Shown here one piece after another: positions 59,212 to 64,000 of a DNA stretch of 64,000 nt (position 1 is the first letter of the stretch; each line of letters begins with the position of its first letter). The stretch covers positions 744,001 to 808,000 of the forward strand of contig NZ_CP102950.1 in the NCBI RefSeq assembly GCF_024741795.1, given 5' to 3'. The stretch is from Arthrobacter sp. CJ23 (GTDB lineage: Bacteria; Actinomycetota; Actinomycetes; Actinomycetales; Micrococcaceae). The translations under genes were made by a program, and so were the position numbers. The notes beneath the pieces are model-generated. The model did not search any database. It saw nothing but the letters and a program-made list of their open reading frames with translations, and was not told where the DNA came from.

Positions 59212-60630
59212 CTATGCCCGGACGAGGCCCAGGACACGGTCCCGGACGCTGGCCATGGTGGCGTGGTCCTTGGCCTCGGCGTTCAGGCGCAGGAAGGGCT
59301 CGGTGTTGGACGGGCGCAGGTTGAACCACCAGCTGCCGTCCTTGGCGCTGAAGGTGCTGCCGTCCATGTGGTCGATCTCGATGTCTTCGCCTTCGAAGTC
59401 GGCGCGGACGCGTTCGATGGCGCCGGCCTTGTCTTCGATTTCGGAGTTGATCTCACCGGAAGACACGTAGGGCTCGTACTGGCGTCCGAGCTCGGACAGC
59501 GGGCCGTCCTGCTCGCCGAGTGCTGCCAGGACGTGCATGGCGGCCAGCATGCCCGTGTCTGCGTTCCAGAAGTCGCGGAAGTAGAAGTGGGCGGAGTGCT
59601 CCCCGCCGAACACGGCGCCTTCCTCCGCCATGACTGCCTTGATGAAGGAATGGCCCACGCGGGTGCGGACCGCACGGCCGCCGTCCTTGGCCACGAGTTC
59701 CGGGACGGCCTTCGAGGTCAGCAGGTTGTGGATGATGACGGGGGTTGCCTCACCGGCAGCCTGGGCACGCGCGATTTCGCGGCGTGCCACCATGCCGGTG
59801 ATGGCGGACGGAGACACGGCTTCGCCCTTTTCGTCGATGACGAAGCAGCGGTCGGCGTCGCCGTCGAACGCCAAGCCGATGTCGGCGCCGTGCTTGACGA
59901 CGGCGGCCTGCAGGTCGCGCAGGTTTTCGGGCTCGAGCGGGTTGGCCGGGTGGTTGGGGAAGGAACCGTCCAGCTCGAAGTAGAGCGGGATGATCTCGAA
60001 CGGCAGCGCGGTGAGCAGTTTGTCGCCCAGGACGGCCGGTGTGGTGAGGCCTGCCATGCCGTTGCCGGCGTCCACCACGATCTTAAGCGGGCGGGAACCG
60101 CTGAGGTCAACGAGCTTGCGCAGGTACTCGGAGTAGTCCTTGAGGACGTCGCGGACGCTGATCTGGCCGCGCGTTTCCGCCACGGGGATGCTGCCCTGGT
60201 TCAGGTACTGCTCGGCGAGGGCCTGGATTTCCTTGAGGCCGGTTTCCGAGGAGATGGGCTGCGCCCCGGCCTTCGCCATCTTGATGCCGTTGTACTCGGC
60301 CGGGTTGTGGCTTGCGGTGAAGGTGGCGCCGGCTGCGTTAAGGGCGCCGCACGCGTAGTAGAGCTCGTCAGTGGAGATGAGATCCAGGAGCTGGACGTTG
60401 GCGCCGCGCTGCGCGGCGCCGGAGGCGAATGCCTGTGTGAACTCGGGGGAAGACGGACGCATGTCTCCGCCCACGAGGACGGTTTCGCCACCCAGCCCCA
60501 GGGCGTCGACGAAGGCGGCGCCGACCGCTTCGACGATTTCGGCCGTGATGGATTCGCCCACAATGCCGCGGACGTCGTAGGCCTTGAAGGAAGCCGAAAG
60601 GTCGAATGTCTTGTTCTGCTCGCTAGTCAC
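59212..60630 (-). CDS. manB: Phosphomannomutase/phosphoglucomutase
   Basis: The product is 472 residues from GTG at 60630; upstream ATGs overlap the divergent recQ start and are rejected. The catalytic Ser loop is ATFTASHNPAEYNGIK, the metal loop is LAFDGDADRCFVIDE, sugar loop is GGEHSAHFYFRDFWNADTG, and the phosphate loop is RPSNTEPFLRL. It interconverts hexose-1-P and hexose-6-P for envelope precursors. Confidence 0.92.
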   Translation of the reverse strand: MTSEQNKTFDLSASFKAYDVRGIVGESITAEIVEAVGAAFVDALGLGGETVLVGGDMRPSSPEFTQAFASGAAQRGANVQLLDLISTDELYYACGALNAAGATFTASHNPAEYNGIKMAKAGAQPISSETGLKEIQALAEQYLNQGSIPVAETRGQISVRDVLKDYSEYLRKLVDLSGSRPLKIVVDAGNGMAGLTTPAVLGDKLLTALPFEIIPLYFELDGSFPNHPANPLEPENLRDLQAAVVKHGADIGLAFDGDADRCFVIDEKGEAVSPSAITGMVARREIARAQAAGEATPVIIHNLLTSKAVPELVAKDGGRAVRTRVGHSFIKAVMAEEGAVFGGEHSAHFYFRDFWNADTGMLAAMHVLAALGEQDGPLSELGRQYEPYVSSGEINSEIEDKAGAIERVRADFEGEDIEIDHMDGSTFSAKDGSWWFNLRPSNTEPFLRLNAEAKDHATMASVRDRVLGLVRA

Positions 60631-60754
60631 GGCCCTAATCCTACTGTGAGCGCGCCCGTGGACCAGCCATCCCACCCTGCTATGTGGATGAACGATGTCC
60701 ACATAGCCACGACCCGCGGTTCTTGCTGTCGGTGCCGGCTGGAATACTGAATCC

Positions 60755-62923
60755 ATGGCCAATACCCCGGATGCAGCAATCGCTCCAGTCCAGTCCTCCA
60801 CCCGTCAGCAGGCACTCGAGTGCCTGCGTGAGCTCGTGGGGCACCCCGGGGCCGAGTTCCATGATGGCCAGTTCGAGGCCATTGAGGCCCTCGTGGACGC
60901 CGGGCGCCGCGCCTTGGTGGTCCAGCGCACCGGCTGGGGAAAATCGGCAGTGTACTTCGTCTCTTCGCTGCTGTTGCGCCGCCGCGGGGCCGGGCCCACG
61001 CTGATCGTGTCCCCGCTGCTTGCCCTGATGCGGGACCAAGTGGCCGCGGCCGCCCGTGCAGGAGTGCGCGCCGTGGCGATCAACTCGGCCAATGCCCTTG
61101 AATGGGACAGCATCCTGGAGCAGCTGGCCGCGGATGAGGTCGATGTCCTGCTGGTTTCGCCCGAGCGCCTGACCAATCCTTCCTTCCGGGAGAACCAGCT
61201 CCCCGAACTCATCCGGCGGACCGGACTTCTGGTGATCGATGAGGCCCACTGCATCTCAGACTGGGGGCACGATTTCCGGCCCGACTACCGCCGCATCGCA
61301 GACCTTATAGAACAGCTTCCGGAGAGTGTCCCCGTCCTGGCCACGACTGCCACGGCCAACTCTCGGGTGGTCCATGACATCGAGGAACAATTGGGCGCCG
61401 GTGTGCTGACCATCCGTGGCGCGCTCGGCCGCGAATCGCTGCGGCTGGGCGTGCTGACCCTCGCCGATTCCCGGGACCGGCTCGGTTGGCTACTGACCCA
61501 TCTTTCGGACATGCCGGGCAGCGGCATCATCTACACGCTGACCGTCTCCGCCGCGGAAGACACTGCCCGTTTGCTGTCCGAAGCCGGCCACCAAGTCCTC
61601 TCCTACACCGGGCGGACGGACCCCGCGGACCGCGAACGCGCCGAACAGCTGCTCAAGGACAACCAGGTCAAGGCCCTGGTGGCCACATCGGCCCTCGGAA
61701 TGGGCTTCGACAAGCCGGACCTGGGCTTTGTCATCCACCTCGGCGCCCCATCCTCGCCCGTGGCCTACTACCAACAGGTCGGCCGTGCGGGCCGTGGCGC
61801 CGCCAACGCCGATGTCCTGCTGTTGCCCGGCTCCGAAGACCGCGAGATCTGGCAGTACTTCGCCACCGCGTCCATGCCGTCCCAGGAGAAGGCTGCGGCG
61901 GTGCTTTCCACCTTGGCGGATGCCGGCGGAGCCCTGTCCACCGTTGCGCTGGAGGCACGCGTGGACCTGCGGAGGACACCGCTTGAACTGCTCCTGAAGG
62001 TCCTTGCCGTGGACGGTGCCGTGGAACGGGTCGGCGGCGGCTGGCGTTCCACCGGCTTGCCCTGGATCTACGACGCCGAGCGCTACGCACGGATTGCGGA
62101 GGCCCGCGTGGACGAACAGGATTCCATGGTCATCTACCAGGACACGGCCGGTTGCCGGATGGAATACATCACCTCCGTCCTGGACGACGAGACCGCCGCC
62201 GCCTGCGGACGCTGCGACAACTGCGCCGGCCGCTGGTTTGCCGCGGATGTTGCCGCAGCCGCTGCCGAGTCTGCCGGGCAGACGCTCCGCCGCGCCGGCA
62301 TTGCCCTGGAACCGCGGCTCCAGTGGCCCAGCGGCATGGACCGGCTTGGCGTGGCAGTTAAGGGCAGGATCAAAGCGGACGAAAGCATCTCCGAGGGCCG
62401 TGTCCTGGCCCGGTTGACGGACCTCGGCTGGGGTGGACCCCTTCGCGAACTGTTTGCCGCAGGGGCGCCGGACCGCGAAGTGGACCCCGGGATGCTCCAG
62501 GCCTGCGTGCAGGTGCTGCGCGAATGGTCCGGGGCCGATGGCCGCACCACGCCGTGGAGCAGCGCCGAGCGTCCGGCCGCCGTCGTCAGCCTTCCCTCGC
62601 GCGGCAAGCCCCGCTTGGTGGAATCTCTGGCCCAGGGAATCGCCGGCATCGGCCGGATGCCGTACGTCGGGCAACTGCAGCTTCAGCACGGCGGCCCCAC
62701 TGGCGGCCGTGGCGGCAACAGCGCCTACCGCCTGGCCGGGGTATGGGAGAGGCTGGTCGTTGGACCGGAGCTCAGCGAGGCGCTCGCGGACTTCCAGGGG
62801 CAGAGCATCCTGCTGGTCGATGACCTCGTGGACAGCCGCTGGACCCTGACCATTGCCGGCCGCGCCCTGCGGCAAGCCGGGGCCTCTGCCGTGCTCCCGT
62901 TGGCCCTCGCGCAGGCGGGATAG
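60755..62923 (+). CDS. recQ: RecQ-family helicase with C-terminal phosphoribosyltransferase-like domain
   Basis: The 722-residue protein has helicase motif I VQRTGWGKSAVYFV, DEAH-type box LLVIDEAHCISDWGHDFRPDYRR, TATANSRV, GMGFDKPDLGFVIH, and QVGRAGRG. The zinc-binding region (CGRCDNCAG, plus an upstream C) follows. Instead of a plain HRDC end, the last 100 residues have SILLVDDLVDSRWTLTIAGRALRQAGA, a PRPP-binding loop of type I phosphoribosyltransferases. Such fusions occur in actinobacterial RecQ homologues; the role of the domain is unknown. Confidence 0.92.
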   Translation: MANTPDAAIAPVQSSTRQQALECLRELVGHPGAEFHDGQFEAIEALVDAGRRALVVQRTGWGKSAVYFVSSLLLRRRGAGPTLIVSPLLALMRDQVAAAARAGVRAVAINSANALEWDSILEQLAADEVDVLLVSPERLTNPSFRENQLPELIRRTGLLVIDEAHCISDWGHDFRPDYRRIADLIEQLPESVPVLATTATANSRVVHDIEEQLGAGVLTIRGALGRESLRLGVLTLADSRDRLGWLLTHLSDMPGSGIIYTLTVSAAEDTARLLSEAGHQVLSYTGRTDPADRERAEQLLKDNQVKALVATSALGMGFDKPDLGFVIHLGAPSSPVAYYQQVGRAGRGAANADVLLLPGSEDREIWQYFATASMPSQEKAAAVLSTLADAGGALSTVALEARVDLRRTPLELLLKVLAVDGAVERVGGGWRSTGLPWIYDAERYARIAEARVDEQDSMVIYQDTAGCRMEYITSVLDDETAAACGRCDNCAGRWFAADVAAAAAESAGQTLRRAGIALEPRLQWPSGMDRLGVAVKGRIKADESISEGRVLARLTDLGWGGPLRELFAAGAPDREVDPGMLQACVQVLREWSGADGRTTPWSSAERPAAVVSLPSRGKPRLVESLAQGIAGIGRMPYVGQLQLQHGGPTGGRGGNSAYRLAGVWERLVVGPELSEALADFQGQSILLVDDLVDSRWTLTIAGRALRQAGASAVLPLALAQAG

Positions 62924-62930
62924 GAGGGGC

Positions 62931-64000
62931 ATGCCGGGCAATACCGACGTCAAAGCGAATACTGCGGCATGGCAACCACGGCTGGCATTGCTTGTGGCGG
63001 CCACCTTTTTCATGGAGTTCCTGGACGGAACTGTGCTGACCACGGCCATACCGAGCATTGCCGCGGACTTCCAGGTGGCTCCGGCGGATGTCAACGTCAC
63101 CATGACCGCCTACCTGGTGACCGTGGCCGTTGGCATTCCGTTCAGCAGCTGGCTCGCTGAGCGGCTGGGAGCACGCCGCGTTTTCTGCCTGGCCATCGCC
63201 CTGTTCACTGTGGCCTCGCTGCTTTGCGCCGTGAGCCAGGACCTGACGATGCTCACTCTCAGCCGCGTGGCCCAGGGCGCGGGCGGGGCCATGATGGTTC
63301 CCGTGGGTACGCTCCTGGTGCTCCGTGGAACCCCCAAAACGGATCTGCTGCGGGCCACCGCATACCTCGTCTGGCCGGGACTGTTGGCGCCGGTGCTGGC
63401 TCCGCTGGTGGGCGGCGCCATCACCTCTTACCTGTCGTGGCACTGGATTTTCTTGATCAACCTCCCGCTGGGCATCGCGGCCTTCATTGCAGCGTCGCGG
63501 ATCGTCCCCCGGACCGCTGGGGACCGCGGCCGCAGCCTCGACTGGTTCGGGCTTGCCCTCACCACACTGGGCGTCGGGGCCCTTGTTGTGGGGCTGGAGG
63601 CCGTGGGCGGGCACGGCGCGGGGCTACTGGCTGCCGCCATTGTCGGTGCCGGCGTGCTCTCGCTGGCGGGAGCTGCCTGGTGGATGCTCAAGGCCAGGGC
63701 GCCGCTGTTCCGGCTGGACGTCTTTGCTGCGAGGACCTTCCGGGCAACCTCCACCGGGGGATTCATCTACCGGCTGACCATCAGTTCGGTGCCCTTCCTG
63801 CTCCCGCTGATGTTCCAGGACGGCTTTGGCTGGGACCCCCTGAAAGCCGGAGCCATGGTGGCCGCCGTTTTCATCGGCAACATCGGGATCAAGCCTGCCA
63901 CCACGCCCATCATCAGGCGCTTCGGTTTCAAGCCCGTGCTGGTGTTCGCCTCGCTGGCGTCGGCCGCCACCTTTGCTGCCTGCGCGTTCCTGGACGCCCT
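62931..64000 (+). CDS. MFS drug-type transporter (DHA2/EmrB-like), cut by the window end
   Basis: The frame is open to the window edge (at least 356 residues). TM1 has FFMEFLDGTVLTTAIPSIAADF (the DHA2 D-x-T-x-x-x-x-A-x-P motif), GARRVFCLAIALFTVASLLCA is motif A-like, and APVLAPLVGGAI is motif C. It belongs to the 12-14 TM proton-linked exporters. AGGAGG overlaps the recQ stop region, seven bases before the ATG, so the two are co-transcribed. Confidence 0.9.
   Translation, partial: MPGNTDVKANTAAWQPRLALLVAATFFMEFLDGTVLTTAIPSIAADFQVAPADVNVTMTAYLVTVAVGIPFSSWLAERLGARRVFCLAIALFTVASLLCAVSQDLTMLTLSRVAQGAGGAMMVPVGTLLVLRGTPKTDLLRATAYLVWPGLLAPVLAPLVGGAITSYLSWHWIFLINLPLGIAAFIAASRIVPRTAGDRGRSLDWFGLALTTLGVGALVVGLEAVGGHGAGLLAAAIVGAGVLSLAGAAWWMLKARAPLFRLDVFAARTFRATSTGGFIYRLTISSVPFLLPLMFQDGFGWDPLKAGAMVAAVFIGNIGIKPATTPIIRRFGFKPVLVFASLASAATFAACAFLDA

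Noticed and set aside
60631..60801. Longer start for the phosphohexomutase (ATG at 60801)
   Set aside because: It would overlap the divergent recQ start and add an unrelated leader; GTG at 60630 gives the usual family length.

Overview
The window is high-GC actinobacterial chromosome. Gene content (GTP-type PEP carboxykinase, receiver/HAMP two-component pair, RecQ with a phosphoribosyltransferase-like tail, MHS transporters, c-di-AMP riboswitch before a secreted lytic transglycosylase) fits Micrococcaceae, most likely an Arthrobacter/Pseudarthrobacter-type soil bacterium. This placement is inference from gene content, not a database match.

Bases 1-10735 are mobile DNA stacked on a tRNA-Ser(CGA) gene. 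The left end (1-868) is debris of an older element: a broken NAD(P)-binding oxidoreductase and the C-terminal third of a tyrosine integrase. A second, apparently intact element of about 9.8 kb lies between a 34-bp repeat (859-892) and the tRNA 3' end (10702-10735, one mismatch). It has a divergent repressor-integrase / AlpA switch, a chain of tiny overlapping genes, a RepA-like helicase with an inverted iteron array in its 3' end, and then a late block of small terminase, two unknown genes, HNH nuclease and a full tail tape measure gene. It has no large terminase, portal, capsid or lysis gene. This is the layout of a phage satellite (PICI-like) carrying an orphan tape measure gene, and it is the strongest candidate for something undescribed here. 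A prophage with a large internal deletion is the main alternative.

Bases 10800-32100 are ordinary chromosome: an MDR dehydrogenase plus PTPS pair, an AlkZ-like protein, tadA, upp, a frameshifted lipoprotein, RidA, VOC and HAD proteins, a PLP decarboxylase, gluconokinase, a GT2, a riboswitch-controlled transglycosylase, a two-component system, a receiver-less winged-helix regulator, SixA, and a LysR/EamA pair.

Bases 31188-38651 form a MurNAc recycling locus. A divergent RpiR regulator faces murQ, a D-lactate dehydrogenase (oxidising the lactate that MurQ releases), an MHS transporter and anmK. Bases 38701-42140 are a TetR-controlled YhgE/Pip membrane protein with a degenerate ABC ATPase and a perfect 16-bp operator.

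Bases 44530-54543 form a sialic acid type locus: nanE, nanK, nanA and a peptide-type ABC importer with a permease-ATPase fusion, facing a FadR-type regulator. An 80-95 bp imperfect inverted repeat separates nanA from nanK. MurNAc and Neu5Ac loci together suggest scavenging of cell-wall and glycoconjugate amino sugars. The rest holds tRNA-Arg(ACG), pckG, an nsrR-hmp nitric oxide unit with an NsrR box, a phosphohexomutase, RecQ and an MFS transporter cut by the window end.
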